Assembly: GCF_900188275.1 (NCBI RefSeq)
Contig: NZ_FZNY01000006.1
Coordinates: forward strand, 347,661 to 411,660
DNA: 64,000 bases
From: Dokdonia pacifica
GTDB taxonomy: Bacteria; Bacteroidota; Bacteroidia; Flavobacteriales; Flavobacteriaceae
Direction: 5' to 3'
Position numbers and translations under genes: made by a program. Below the pieces are notes generated by a model. That model searched no databases, was not told the DNA's origin, and saw only the letters and a list, made by a program, of their open reading frames with translations. Shown in pieces: positions 1 to 8,314 of the stretch; positions within the stretch are counted from its first letter, which is position 1, and each line of letters opens with the position of its first letter.

Positions 1-86
1 AAATCGATACCTTTAAGTACATATACAATTTCACTTCCTAAACGAAAATCTCTTCGAATATCTCGAATCTTAATCAAATTACTCAT
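1..86 (-). CDS. ABC transporter ATP-binding protein, N-terminal fragment (MacB/LolD-like)
   Basis: A reading frame enters from the left edge on the minus strand and starts with ATG at 86-84. The 28 visible residues begin MSNLIKIRDIRRDFRLGSE and continue IVYVLKGID. This is the usual opening of LolD/MacB-type ATPases (a short strand, then 'L-x-G-I-D/S' before Walker A). The Walker motifs lie outside the window, so transport function rests on the start alone. The gene points away from the secreted protein at 304, so 87-303 is a divergent intergenic region in which I see no confident promoter. Confidence 0.7.
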   Translation of the reverse strand, partial: MSNLIKIRDIRRDFRLGSEIVYVLKGID

Positions 87-303
87 ACTGTAAATTACTG
101 TATTGTTAGTTGAGAAATAACAAATGGTTTTGCTATTAGAAGACTAAAGTAAAAGATTGTTACAAGTTTCTTCATAATATTTTCCCATTAAGCAAAAATA
201 TTTTAAAAATAAATGGGTAAGAAAGTGTGTGTGTCCTAACTACTATGTGTAAGATATGATCCGGAAAACTTGCATAGTACTACTAACTTATATTTTTAAA
301 ATT

Positions 304-1992
304 ATGAAAAACAATACATTACAAAAGTATGTCATACTCGCTTTTATGCTGAGTTTACCTATAACAATGGCATTTGCTCAATCAAATACGTATCCTTTAA
401 AAAATTCCAATTGGTATATAGGTGACACTTGGGAATCTAATGGTGGTTCTAGAGGGGTTGAATTTGCAGGAGGAACGTCTTTTCCTACAGTATCATTAGA
501 TTATCAAGCCAGTAAAGATCCTAATTATAGACATTTTATGGAAGAAAATTATACAGCTTCTGTGAGTGATGGATTAGGAAACCCATTATTTTATACAAAT
601 GGGTTTAGAGTGTGGAATGGAAATCATGATCAAGTAGCTCGCGTTTTTGATTATGATAAAACAGAAATTTTACCTATTCCTGGGCAGGAAGGGAAATATT
701 ATATCATGGGAAGTCGTCAACTTAAAATGGGGCAAGAAGGTGCTTTGGTGTATAGTATTTATGATGTAGATGCAAATGGAGGACAAGGAGCAACAGTGTC
801 TGGAAAAGAAAACATAGAAGTTACACCATATATGAGTATGCGTATGACCAGTTTTGTAAACCCTCATGATGGATTGCCTTACCTCATTGCTGTAGGACCT
901 AATCCAGAAATAGCATACCACGAACAACGATTGGTTTTTGATACGTTTTATGTGTATAAAATAGAAGATGATAATGGTCCTGTATTGGTTAGTCCATCAT
1001 CATCAGAACCAGGCGTTTTTGAATATGATCGTTTTAGAGCAAATCCAGCGAGTTTGGAATTTGGACCTAATTTAATAGAAGAAGATAGGCAGTCACAGAT
1101 CAAGCTATCACCAAGTCTTACAAAATTAGGAATGTCTCACCCTGATTTTGATGACGGGACATTTATGTTGTTTGATGTGCAAGTCACATCAGGAGGTGTT
1201 CGAATTTCAGGACAGAGAGATTTACAGTTGACAGATTTTGATGCTAATTTAATTTATGTAAGACCTGTAGCAATCGAGTTTTCTTCTTCTGAAGAGCTTG
1301 CATATATTTCCTATCAATGGAGATCACAATTTCCAAATATTACAACAACTGGATATGCAATGTCGCAGTTTAACATAACGGCTGCATTAGACCCTTCTAA
1401 TACAACGAATCCATTTACTCCATTGTATTTAGATGTTAGAGAGGTAGGGGCGTCAGATGAAGATGCAGTCTCTAATCCTCATCAAATACAACGAGGAATG
1501 GATGGGAGGATATATGTTGCGTATGGTTTTCCAAATGCAATAAGGTCACGTATGGGGGTTGTTTTTAATCCAGACACGGCAGGATCTGGTGCTAATTTTG
1601 ATCCCAATGCATTATTTTTAAATAATACTACTTCTTCTGGATATTTTATTAATGATCAACGTATTCCACCTATGGTAGGCGATATAGATGGTCAAATACG
1701 ATCAGGGAATACTGTACATAGTACAAATGTCGATTCAGAAAAAATAAGTGCGCTATCTCAAGATGTGGTTGTTTATCCAAATCCTAGTAGTGGGATATTT
1801 GAAGTAGTGATGCCTTCCTATTTTGATGGTAGTATAGAAGTGTTGGATGTAACAGGAAGGTCTGTATTTACTTCAACTATTAAAGATCAATTACGCACTC
1901 GCATCGATTTGGAAAAAGAAGCAGCAGGGATGTACTTCGTGCATATTATTTCTGATAAAGAAACTATTGTGAAGAAGTTTCTGAAGCTATAA
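304..1992 (+). CDS. Secreted protein with T9SS type A C-terminal sorting domain
   Basis: The 562-residue product has a Sec signal peptide (MKNNTLQKYVILAFMLSLP, then ITMAFAQ) and ends in a classic type IX secretion sorting domain: VVVYPNPSSGIFEV, a DVTGR turn, GMYFVHI and the basic tail KKFLKL. It should therefore cross the outer membrane through T9SS and be displayed or released. The middle part (about residues 30-470) is rich in Asn, Gly and aromatic residues and looks like a beta-propeller or similar all-beta fold; I do not recognise its family. An in-frame ATG at 256 would add 16 residues before the signal peptide. I prefer 304 because it gives a normal signal peptide. A strong terminator follows. 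Confidence 0.85.
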   Translation: MKNNTLQKYVILAFMLSLPITMAFAQSNTYPLKNSNWYIGDTWESNGGSRGVEFAGGTSFPTVSLDYQASKDPNYRHFMEENYTASVSDGLGNPLFYTNGFRVWNGNHDQVARVFDYDKTEILPIPGQEGKYYIMGSRQLKMGQEGALVYSIYDVDANGGQGATVSGKENIEVTPYMSMRMTSFVNPHDGLPYLIAVGPNPEIAYHEQRLVFDTFYVYKIEDDNGPVLVSPSSSEPGVFEYDRFRANPASLEFGPNLIEEDRQSQIKLSPSLTKLGMSHPDFDDGTFMLFDVQVTSGGVRISGQRDLQLTDFDANLIYVRPVAIEFSSSEELAYISYQWRSQFPNITTTGYAMSQFNITAALDPSNTTNPFTPLYLDVREVGASDEDAVSNPHQIQRGMDGRIYVAYGFPNAIRSRMGVVFNPDTAGSGANFDPNALFLNNTTSSGYFINDQRIPPMVGDIDGQIRSGNTVHSTNVDSEKISALSQDVVVYPNPSSGIFEVVMPSYFDGSIEVLDVTGRSVFTSTIKDQLRTRIDLEKEAAGMYFVHIISDKETIVKKFLKL

Positions 1993-2006
1993 AGAATTAG
2001 TTTAAT

Positions 2007-2037
2007 AAAAAAGAGGCGCATAATGCGCCTCTTTTTT
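2007..2037. terminator. Bidirectional intrinsic terminator
   Basis: A 14-bp stem (2007-2020 with 2024-2037; core AAGAGGCGCA / TGCGCCTCTT) has a 3-nt TAA loop. It is flanked by A-runs on one side and T-runs on the other, so it works in both directions. It lies between the convergent genes ending at 1992 (+) and 2036 (-) and overlaps the stop codon of the latter. Confidence 0.9.
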
Positions 2038-2806
2038 AGATCTTAATTGCAAAATGCTCTTTACGCTGTTCTTTTCTGAAAAATACAAATCCCAACCAAA
2101 AAGAATCTATAGTTACTGTTACCTCAGGGAATTCTTTTATAAGATTCCATGCTTGAGTCATTTCTGAAGACCAATGAATATCATCAAAAATCCAAACAGT
2201 TTCATTCGTTACCGTTGCTAATAAGCTATAGGCATATTGTAAAGTAGCTTCCTTAGAATGATTCCCATCAAAATAAATGAGGTCGTAGCTGTTATTCTGT
2301 AGTTTTTTTATGCTTTTGCTAAATTCTCCAACGATAATCTCAGTGTTTGTAATCCTAAAATTTTGAAGTTGTGTTTTTGCTACCTGTGCCGTTTCGGGGC
2401 ATCCTTCTAAGCTGGTGACTCTTGCCTTAGGTTGTGAGGCAAGTGCTATGGTGCCCATGCCTATAGAAGTGCCTATTTCTAAGATATATTCAGGAGTAAA
2501 ATAGTTTACAACGTGTTGTATCAAACGCATCCTTTTATGAGTAGCTCCTGCGTATTGTGCTATTTTTTTTACTTTTCTTTCGTTTGATGTAAAAACTCTT
2601 GAGCCTGCTCCAAAATCTGTTACTGAGATTGTTTGATTGTTTTTTAAAAGCGCCTTTCTGTAGTTTGTGATAATGTGATCTGAGTCTTTTTGAGTTGTAT
2701 TCTTAAGGCAATCTTTTTTAAATGAAAATACAAAAGGAGAGTGTATCCCATGAAGATGAAACGTAGTAGGTAGCCATTTTATATATGTGATTAGTTGGTG
2801 TAGCAA
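2036..2806 (-). CDS. Class I SAM-dependent methyltransferase (O-methyltransferase-like)
   Basis: The product is 256 residues. Around residue 110 it carries the SAM-binding motif I (YILEIGTSIGMGT), then an acidic strand end (VTSLEGCPETAQ), and later YDLIYFDGNHSKEATLQY followed by IFDDIHW. The last two are typical of the Methyltransf_24 / catechol-OMT-like group, where acidic residues often bind a metal. The substrate cannot be told. The N-terminus has the HLHGIHSPFVF stretch common in Bacteroidota homologues, which supports a start near 2806 even though the codon there is TTG; no upstream ATG exists before an in-frame stop. The gene follows uup on the same strand, separated by the (CAAATCT)8 repeat, so read-through or repeat-dependent expression is possible. 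Confidence 0.75.
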   Translation of the reverse strand: MLHQLITYIKWLPTTFHLHGIHSPFVFSFKKDCLKNTTQKDSDHIITNYRKALLKNNQTISVTDFGAGSRVFTSNERKVKKIAQYAGATHKRMRLIQHVVNYFTPEYILEIGTSIGMGTIALASQPKARVTSLEGCPETAQVAKTQLQNFRITNTEIIVGEFSKSIKKLQNNSYDLIYFDGNHSKEATLQYAYSLLATVTNETVWIFDDIHWSSEMTQAWNLIKEFPEVTVTIDSFWLGFVFFRKEQRKEHFAIKI

Positions 2807-2834
2807 TACCGTAGTTTATTTTTTAAATATTCCT

Positions 2835-2890
2835 CAAATCTCAAATCTCAAATCTCAAATCTCAAATCTCAAATCTCAAATCTCAAATCT
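2835..2890. repeat. Heptanucleotide tandem repeat (CAAATCT)8
   Basis: Eight perfect head-to-tail copies of CAAATCT (AGATTTG on the coding strand of the neighbours) fill most of the 91-bp gap between the uup stop (2898) and the TTG start of the methyltransferase (2806). A 7-bp unit shifts spacing but sits outside both genes, so variation by slipped-strand mispairing would change the distance or structure upstream of the methyltransferase and not its frame. Confidence 0.95.
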
Positions 2891-2897
2891 CCAAGGG

Positions 2898-4793
2898 TTA
2901 TTCTTCCATTTTTGCAGAGAGTTCAAACCAGCGTTCTTCTTTGGTATCTATATCCGTTATAATTTTTTCTAGTTCTTTTGAGGCCTCTGTAATTTGATCT
3001 TGTGTTAAATCAGGATTTAAGAATTCTTTTTCTTTTTCAATTTTATCTCTCTCCAGTTGTGCGATTTCTCGTTCTAATTTGGTGTGTTCTTTTTGTTCTT
3101 GGTAGGAAAGTTTTCCTGTGTGTTGTTTTTCTTTCCAGCTTTTTTTAGGTTCGGATACTTCTATTGCAGCGGTTGTGTTTTTTGCTGCATCCGCTTTCGC
3201 GAAAGCGGAATTAATATCTCCTTCATAGGTTCTGAAGTCGCTATAATTTCCTGGAAAATCTTCTACAATAGCATCGCCTTTGAATACAAAAAGGTGATCT
3301 ACGATTTTATCCATGAAATAACGATCGTGTGATACAACTACGAGGCAACCAGGGAAATCAAGAAGGAAATTTTCAAGTACGTTAAGTGTTACAACATCTA
3401 GATCATTAGTAGGTTCATCGAGAATAAGAAAATTAGGATTTTGAATGAAAACGGTACATAAATACAGACGTTTGCGCTCACCTCCACTTAATTTTTCTAC
3501 ATAATCGTATTGTTTTTTTCTGTCAAAAAGAAAGCGTTCTAAAAGCTGTCCGGCTGAAATAGTGCGCCCCTTTTTAAGGGGAATGAAATCACCAAACTCT
3601 TTGATAACTTCAATAACTTTTTGTCCTTCTTTTATATGGATTCCTTTCTGGGTATAGTAACCAAATTTTACGGTGTCACCAACAATTACTTTTCCTGTGT
3701 CTGGCGGTAATGCACCTGTCATAATATTAAGGAACGTTGTTTTTCCTGTTCCATTTTTTCCTATAATTCCAATACGTTCTCCAGTTTTAAAAACATATTC
3801 AAATTTATTGAGTAAGGTAAGGTCACCATAGGATTTGCCTACATTATGAAATTCTAGGATTTTACTTCCTAGACGTTCCATATTGATTTCTAATTGTACT
3901 TGGTGGTCATTACGACGTTTGTGTGCTCTCTCTTTAATTTCAAAAAAGTCATCAATACGAGATTTTGATTTTGTAGTACGTGCCTTGGGTTGTCTACGCA
4001 TCCACTCCAATTCTTTTTTGTAGAGCTGTTTTGCTTTTGCTGTTTCGGATGCTTGAGCAGCCATACGAGCATCTTTATTCTCTAAATAATAAGCATAATT
4101 CCCTTTGTAACTGTAGAGTTGCCCGTCTTCAAGCTCTACAATTTCATTACACACATTTTCTAGAAAATAACGATCATGTGTAACCATAAAAAGGGTGAGG
4201 TTTTCCTTTTTGAAATATTCTTCCAACCATTCAATCATTTCAAGATCCAAATGGTTTGTGGGTTCATCTAGAATGACTAAGTCTGGATTGTTTAATAATA
4301 AAACAGCAAGGGCAAGACGTTTTTTTTGGCCTCCACTCAGTAAATTTACTTTACGACTTAGGTCATCTAATTTTAGTTTGAAAAGAATTTGTTTGTATTG
4401 CGTTTCAAAGTCCCATGCTTGCGCAGCTTCCATAGCATCAAAAGCTTTTTGGTAAGCTTCTTGATCTTCCATATGGAGTAGGGCTTTTTCATAGGCGGCA
4501 ATAATTTGTAATATTTTATTGCCACTAGAAAATATGGTTTCTTCTATACTTAATGTAGGGTCTAGATCTGGCTCTTGAGGCAAAAAAGAAATTGTGATTC
4601 CTTTTCTAGAAATCACTTGTCCGTTATCAGGAGTGTCTAATCCAGCAACAATATGTAATAGTGATGTTTTTCCCGTTCCATTTTTTGCGACAAATCCTAT
4701 TTTTTGATCTTTATTAATTCCAAAGGAAATGTCTTTAAATAAGGTGCGTTCTCCAAATGATTTTGATATTTGCTCAACCGAAAGGTAATTCAA
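2898..4793 (-). CDS. uup: ABC-F family ATPase, Uup-like
   Basis: This soluble 631-residue protein has two ABC domains and no membrane segments. Domain 1 (about residues 1-255) has Walker A GFVAKNGTGKTS, signature LSGGQKKRLALA and Walker B VILDEPTNHLD. Domain 2 (about 310-540) has GIIGKNGTGKTT, LSGGERKRLYL and FLILDEPTNDLD. A charged P-site linker (MRRQPKARTTKSKSRID) lies between them. The C-terminal 80 residues form a coiled coil (LEREIAQLERDKIEKEKEF), as in Uup. Members act on ribosomes or branched DNA intermediates; which applies here is inference. The loop before the coiled coil is variable and contains a copy of the genome palindrome (3191-3208), encoding SAFAKAD. The gene is transcribed away from the polysaccharide locus. 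Confidence 0.85.
   Translation of the reverse strand: MNYLSVEQISKSFGERTLFKDISFGINKDQKIGFVAKNGTGKTSLLHIVAGLDTPDNGQVISRKGITISFLPQEPDLDPTLSIEETIFSSGNKILQIIAAYEKALLHMEDQEAYQKAFDAMEAAQAWDFETQYKQILFKLKLDDLSRKVNLLSGGQKKRLALAVLLLNNPDLVILDEPTNHLDLEMIEWLEEYFKKENLTLFMVTHDRYFLENVCNEIVELEDGQLYSYKGNYAYYLENKDARMAAQASETAKAKQLYKKELEWMRRQPKARTTKSKSRIDDFFEIKERAHKRRNDHQVQLEINMERLGSKILEFHNVGKSYGDLTLLNKFEYVFKTGERIGIIGKNGTGKTTFLNIMTGALPPDTGKVIVGDTVKFGYYTQKGIHIKEGQKVIEVIKEFGDFIPLKKGRTISAGQLLERFLFDRKKQYDYVEKLSGGERKRLYLCTVFIQNPNFLILDEPTNDLDVVTLNVLENFLLDFPGCLVVVSHDRYFMDKIVDHLFVFKGDAIVEDFPGNYSDFRTYEGDINSAFAKADAAKNTTAAIEVSEPKKSWKEKQHTGKLSYQEQKEHTKLEREIAQLERDKIEKEKEFLNPDLTQDQITEASKELEKIITDIDTKEERWFELSAKMEE
3191..3208. repeat. 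Iterated palindrome, copy 1 (perfect, 18 bp)
   Basis: CCGCTTTCGCGAAAGCGG is a perfect palindrome inside uup. On the coding strand it reads Ser-Ala-Phe-Ala-Lys-Ala, in the non-conserved loop before the coiled coil. Confidence 0.95.
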
Positions 4794-5001
4794 TGTATGT
4801 TGTATTTTGAAGTTTGAATAAACCTGAATAGGGCTGATTCAAATTAGTTGTTTCTAGATGTTTAAAAAAATGAATTTTTAACGTTGCTAAAATACCTAAT
4901 CTATAGATAGCATTACAACTTATCATAATTCCTTTTTAGAAAATATTAAGTGTAATAAGCGTTAAAGCTCTATGAAAGTTTCATTATTAACGATGAACGC
5001 C

Positions 5002-5009
5002 TATATTTG
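5002..5009 (+). promoter_or_regulatory. Candidate -7 box for the polysaccharide locus
   Basis: TATATTTG fits the Bacteroidota -7 consensus TAnnTTTG and ends 20 bp before the ATG of the Wza-like gene. A clean -33 TTG at the expected spacing is not evident, so confidence is moderate. The surrounding 4794-5029 gap separates the divergent uup gene from the locus and is otherwise AT-rich without recognisable features. Confidence 0.45.
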
Positions 5010-5029
5010 TTATTCATAACCTTAACCTG

Positions 5030-5821
5030 ATGAAATACCCAGCTGTGCTTATATTGCTCGTTATCCTTGCGAGCATTTCTTCCTGTATCCCTACTAAAAA
5101 GCTCACGTATCTTCAAGAAAATACTGAGAAAGTTAATGATAGTCTTATAAGTTTACATTTACAACAACAACCCTATAGAGTTCAGGTGGGTGATGTATTA
5201 AGTGTGCGTTTAAAAGCTTTAGATCAGGAACTTGTGGAGTTTTTTAATCCTGTCGGATCTGGGTCTACCAGTCTTAATGAAGGGTATTATTATGATGGTT
5301 TTGCAGTAGATAGACACGGGAATATACGTATGCCTACTCTTGGAGAAATGAATGTACTAGGACGTACTACAGAAGAGATACGAGGCATTGTAGAACAAAA
5401 ATTGTTGGAAGATTATTTTGAAGAAGAAGCCAATATTTTTGTAACAGTGAAGTTGGCAGGAATACGATATACCATGGTTGGAGAGATAGGAAGTCCAGGT
5501 ATAAAAACGGAGCTCACAGAAAAACTATCTGTCATGCAGGCGATTGCAAACTCGGGAGATATTCCTTTAACAGGAGATCGTACAGATGTTATTATTATCA
5601 GACAATATCCTGGAGGGCAAAAAATACATCATATCGATTTGACAACTATTGACGCTATGAGTTCTCCTTATTATTATATACAGCCCAATGATATGATTGT
5701 GGTAAATCCATTACCTCAAAAGAGTTTAGGAGCAGGAACAACTGGTTTAGATAGTTTTAGAACAATCCTTACGGTAATAACAGCGCTTACCACAACGATA
5801 TTATTATTTACACGTCTATAA
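5030..5821 (+). CDS. Polysaccharide export outer-membrane lipoprotein (OPX, Wza-like)
   Basis: The 263-residue protein has a lipoprotein signal peptide ending ILASISSC, so Cys19 is the likely lipidated residue. The Poly_export domain begins near residue 46 (PYRVQVGDVLSVRLKALDQE), with the usual RHGNIRMPTLGEMNVLGRT turn. An SLBB-type beta-grasp domain follows (YTMVGEIGSPG and LSVMQAIANSGD). The last 25 residues are hydrophobic (RTILTVITALTTTILLF) and may span a membrane. OPX proteins form the outer-membrane exit of capsule and exopolysaccharide machines and pair with a PCP protein, here the next gene, whose start is 3 bp downstream. It is shorter than E. coli Wza (379 residues), which is normal for Bacteroidota. 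Confidence 0.9.
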   Translation: MKYPAVLILLVILASISSCIPTKKLTYLQENTEKVNDSLISLHLQQQPYRVQVGDVLSVRLKALDQELVEFFNPVGSGSTSLNEGYYYDGFAVDRHGNIRMPTLGEMNVLGRTTEEIRGIVEQKLLEDYFEEEANIFVTVKLAGIRYTMVGEIGSPGIKTELTEKLSVMQAIANSGDIPLTGDRTDVIIIRQYPGGQKIHHIDLTTIDAMSSPYYYIQPNDMIVVNPLPQKSLGAGTTGLDSFRTILTVITALTTTILLFTRL

Positions 5822-5824
5822 ATT

Positions 5825-8290
5825 ATGGATGAAGATTTTGACATACAAGATTCTGGTAGCTTCTTTGATTTTAAAGGCTTTTTGCTAAAAGTCTTAAGTT
5901 TTTGGCCGCTATTTATTATTTGCCTTGCTATTGCATTTGGGGTAGCTTATGATAAAAATAAGCGTAAACTACCTGTATATAGACTTACTAATATGATCTC
6001 TATCAAAGATGATCAAAATCCTTTATTTACAGGAAATACAAGTCTTGTTTTTAATTGGGGAGGTACTACAGATAAAGTGCAAACCAATATTATTCTTTTT
6101 AAATCTCGTACACACAACGAAAAGGTAGTCTCTTATTTGCAATATTATATAAGTTATTTACGGCAAGGAGAATATAATTTGATTGATGTGTATGGTAAAA
6201 CACCTTTCAAAATTAAGCTAGACGATACGAAAGCTCAGTTATATAATCAGCGCATTACAATAAAAGATAAAGGGGATGGGCTTTTTGAATTATCAGTTCC
6301 TTTTTCAAATAATAAAGCAAGGGTGTATAACTACAGTACTCATAAATATGATTATGTGTCGGTACCAACACCAGAGTTTAAGGAAACTGTACAATTAGGA
6401 GATACTTTAAACTTTCCTTTTCTGAAAGGTGTATTTCAAGAGACAGAAGTACTTCCTAGATCTGGAAGGGAATATTTTGTCAATTTTGGTGGTTTTAATA
6501 GTACTGTAAAACGTTATCAAGGTATTTCTGTTACGCAAACTCCAAGAGGGTCATCAATTTTAGAATTAAGCCTTACTGGGGGCAATAAAGAGCGTATTGT
6601 AGATTTTTTGAATGCTTCCGTGATTGTGAGGGAGAGAGATCAATTAGAGCGTAAAAATCTATTTGCAACTAATACCATAAAGTTTATAGATAGTAGCTTG
6701 GTAGATCGTAATGAAGATTTACAGAAAGTAATTGATGAACTAAATGAATTTAAAAATAATAATGTAGATGTTGCACTCAAAGGGGGATCGGCTACATTAA
6801 CGGGTAAATTAAAAGAGTATGATCTTGAAAAAGATGAATTAGAACAGCGTTTATCTTACTATAAGATTCTAGAAGACTACCTCACGTCAAGAACAGACTA
6901 TACAAGTGTGCCAGCTCCTTCGGTATCAGGGATAGAAGAAGCAGCCATTTCTGCTAGTGTCACAAAAATTATAGCGTTGTCTGTAGAGCGTAGTGATTTA
7001 CGATATTCAGCCAAGGAAAGTAATCCGAAGTTTAGAGAGATAGATCGAAGTATTAATGCAGAAAAAGAGGTGCTTCTTGAGAATATAACATCTTCTACAG
7101 ACATTATTAATAGAGAGATTCGAGAAGTTAATAGAGATATAAGTATTGCCGAGTCAGAGTTGCGAAAATTTCCTGAAGCAGAGCAACAGTTGGCTAATAT
7201 TCAACGAAAATTTGCACTAAGTGAAGGTGCACGTAATTTGTATTTAGCAAAGCGAAGTGAAGCAACAATTATAAAAGCTTCTAATGTTTCTGATATTTTA
7301 TTTATTGATGAAGCAAAAGATGTAGGAGGAGGGCAAATTGGTCCGAATACACGTCTTAACTATATTATTGCTTCTTTAGTAGGTGGTGTGATTCCACTTG
7401 TGCTCGTATTTTTATTGGTGTTTTTTAATACAAAAATTGGTAATCCAGAAGAAATTAAAAAATTATCTAAAATTCCAGTATTAGGTATTATAGGAAAAAG
7501 TAAACACCGTAATAATTTAGTAGTAAGAGATCGTTCTCGATCTGCTATAGCAGAAGCCTTTCGTGGGATACGATCAAGCTTACAGTTTATGTACCGTAAG
7601 CAGGACATAGAAGGAGCAAAAACGGTATTGGTTACTTCTTCTGTAAGTGGAGAGGGAAAAACATTTACTTCTATTAATATAGCATCTGTTTTCGCTTTAA
7701 GCGAAAAGAAAACCGTACTTGTAGGTCTAGATTTACGTAAACCTAAAATCTTTGATGATTTTGAATTGTCTAATGAAATGGGGGTTGTGAATTACTTAAT
7801 AGGTCAAAATTCAATTGATGATATTAAACAAGAAAGTGGGATTCCATTTTTAGATATTATTTTATCAGGTCCTGTGCCACCTAATCCTTCTGAGTTATTA
7901 CTAAGTGATGCCATGAAAGATTTTATGGAAGAATTAAAGAATACTTATGATTACATTATTCTGGATACACCTCCTGTAGGTTTAGTAGCTGATGCCTTAG
8001 AGATTATGAATTATGCAGATGCTTCTCTGTATATGATCCGACAAGGGTATACGAAGAAAGGGATGTTAAATCTGATTAATGAAAAACATACTAAAGGAGA
8101 GGTGCGTAATGTAAGTTTTGTATTAAATTATTTTCAAAACAAAGGAAAGTATGGCTATGGGTATGGTTATGGCTACGGTTATGGCTATGGGTATGGAGCT
8201 TATGGTAATGGATATCATGAAGATATTAAGAGGGCTCCGTTCTTTAAGCGTTGGCGTAAGAAAATAAGTAAAGCTTTTAGAAGAAAGTAA
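5825..8290 (+). CDS. Polysaccharide co-polymerase with C-terminal tyrosine autokinase (Wzc-like)
   Basis: The 821-residue inner-membrane protein has a TM helix near residues 25-44 (SFWPLFIICLAIAFGVAY), a long periplasmic Wzz/GNVR part with coiled coil, and a second TM helix near 513-535 (ASLVGGVIPLVLVFLLVFF). A cytoplasmic BY-kinase domain follows: Walker A VTSSVSGEGKTFTS near 603-613, Walker A' LVGLDLRKPK, Walker B YIILDTPPVG near 712. The C-terminus has a tyrosine cluster of eight repeated Tyr-Gly units, the expected autophosphorylation tail, and ends in a basic stretch (KRWRKKISKAFRRK). BY-kinases set polymer length and export through phosphorylation cycles with a phosphatase; no Wzb-like phosphatase gene is visible in the window. 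Confidence 0.9.
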   Translation: MDEDFDIQDSGSFFDFKGFLLKVLSFWPLFIICLAIAFGVAYDKNKRKLPVYRLTNMISIKDDQNPLFTGNTSLVFNWGGTTDKVQTNIILFKSRTHNEKVVSYLQYYISYLRQGEYNLIDVYGKTPFKIKLDDTKAQLYNQRITIKDKGDGLFELSVPFSNNKARVYNYSTHKYDYVSVPTPEFKETVQLGDTLNFPFLKGVFQETEVLPRSGREYFVNFGGFNSTVKRYQGISVTQTPRGSSILELSLTGGNKERIVDFLNASVIVRERDQLERKNLFATNTIKFIDSSLVDRNEDLQKVIDELNEFKNNNVDVALKGGSATLTGKLKEYDLEKDELEQRLSYYKILEDYLTSRTDYTSVPAPSVSGIEEAAISASVTKIIALSVERSDLRYSAKESNPKFREIDRSINAEKEVLLENITSSTDIINREIREVNRDISIAESELRKFPEAEQQLANIQRKFALSEGARNLYLAKRSEATIIKASNVSDILFIDEAKDVGGGQIGPNTRLNYIIASLVGGVIPLVLVFLLVFFNTKIGNPEEIKKLSKIPVLGIIGKSKHRNNLVVRDRSRSAIAEAFRGIRSSLQFMYRKQDIEGAKTVLVTSSVSGEGKTFTSINIASVFALSEKKTVLVGLDLRKPKIFDDFELSNEMGVVNYLIGQNSIDDIKQESGIPFLDIILSGPVPPNPSELLLSDAMKDFMEELKNTYDYIILDTPPVGLVADALEIMNYADASLYMIRQGYTKKGMLNLINEKHTKGEVRNVSFVLNYFQNKGKYGYGYGYGYGYGYGYGAYGNGYHEDIKRAPFFKRWRKKISKAFRRK
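8150..8197 (+). repeat. Hexanucleotide tandem repeat encoding (Tyr-Gly)8
   Basis: There are eight units of the form TAYGGN (six-base period, third positions vary) in the tail of the Wzc-like gene, encoding Tyr-Gly eight times. Gain or loss of units stays in frame and would change the number of phosphorylatable tyrosines. Confidence 0.9.
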
Positions 8291-8314
8291 TTTAAATCTC
8301 TTAAATAGAATATT

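Noticed and set aside
2835..2890. Repeat array considered as a CRISPR
   Set aside because: The units are 7 bp and directly adjacent with no spacers; there are no cas genes nearby.
2787..2972. Small + strand frame across the heptamer repeat
   Set aside because: Its open frame comes from the repeat itself (Ser-Asn-Leu-Lys-type repeats) and it runs antisense into uup; there is no start context or homology.
7689..7707. TTTTCGCTTTAAGCGAAAA in the wzc-like gene, considered as another copy of the iterated palindrome
   Set aside because: It is a palindrome of related words but lacks the TTTCGCGAAA core, so it was not counted. The same goes for a variant near 55648 (TTTCGCGTAAGCG).
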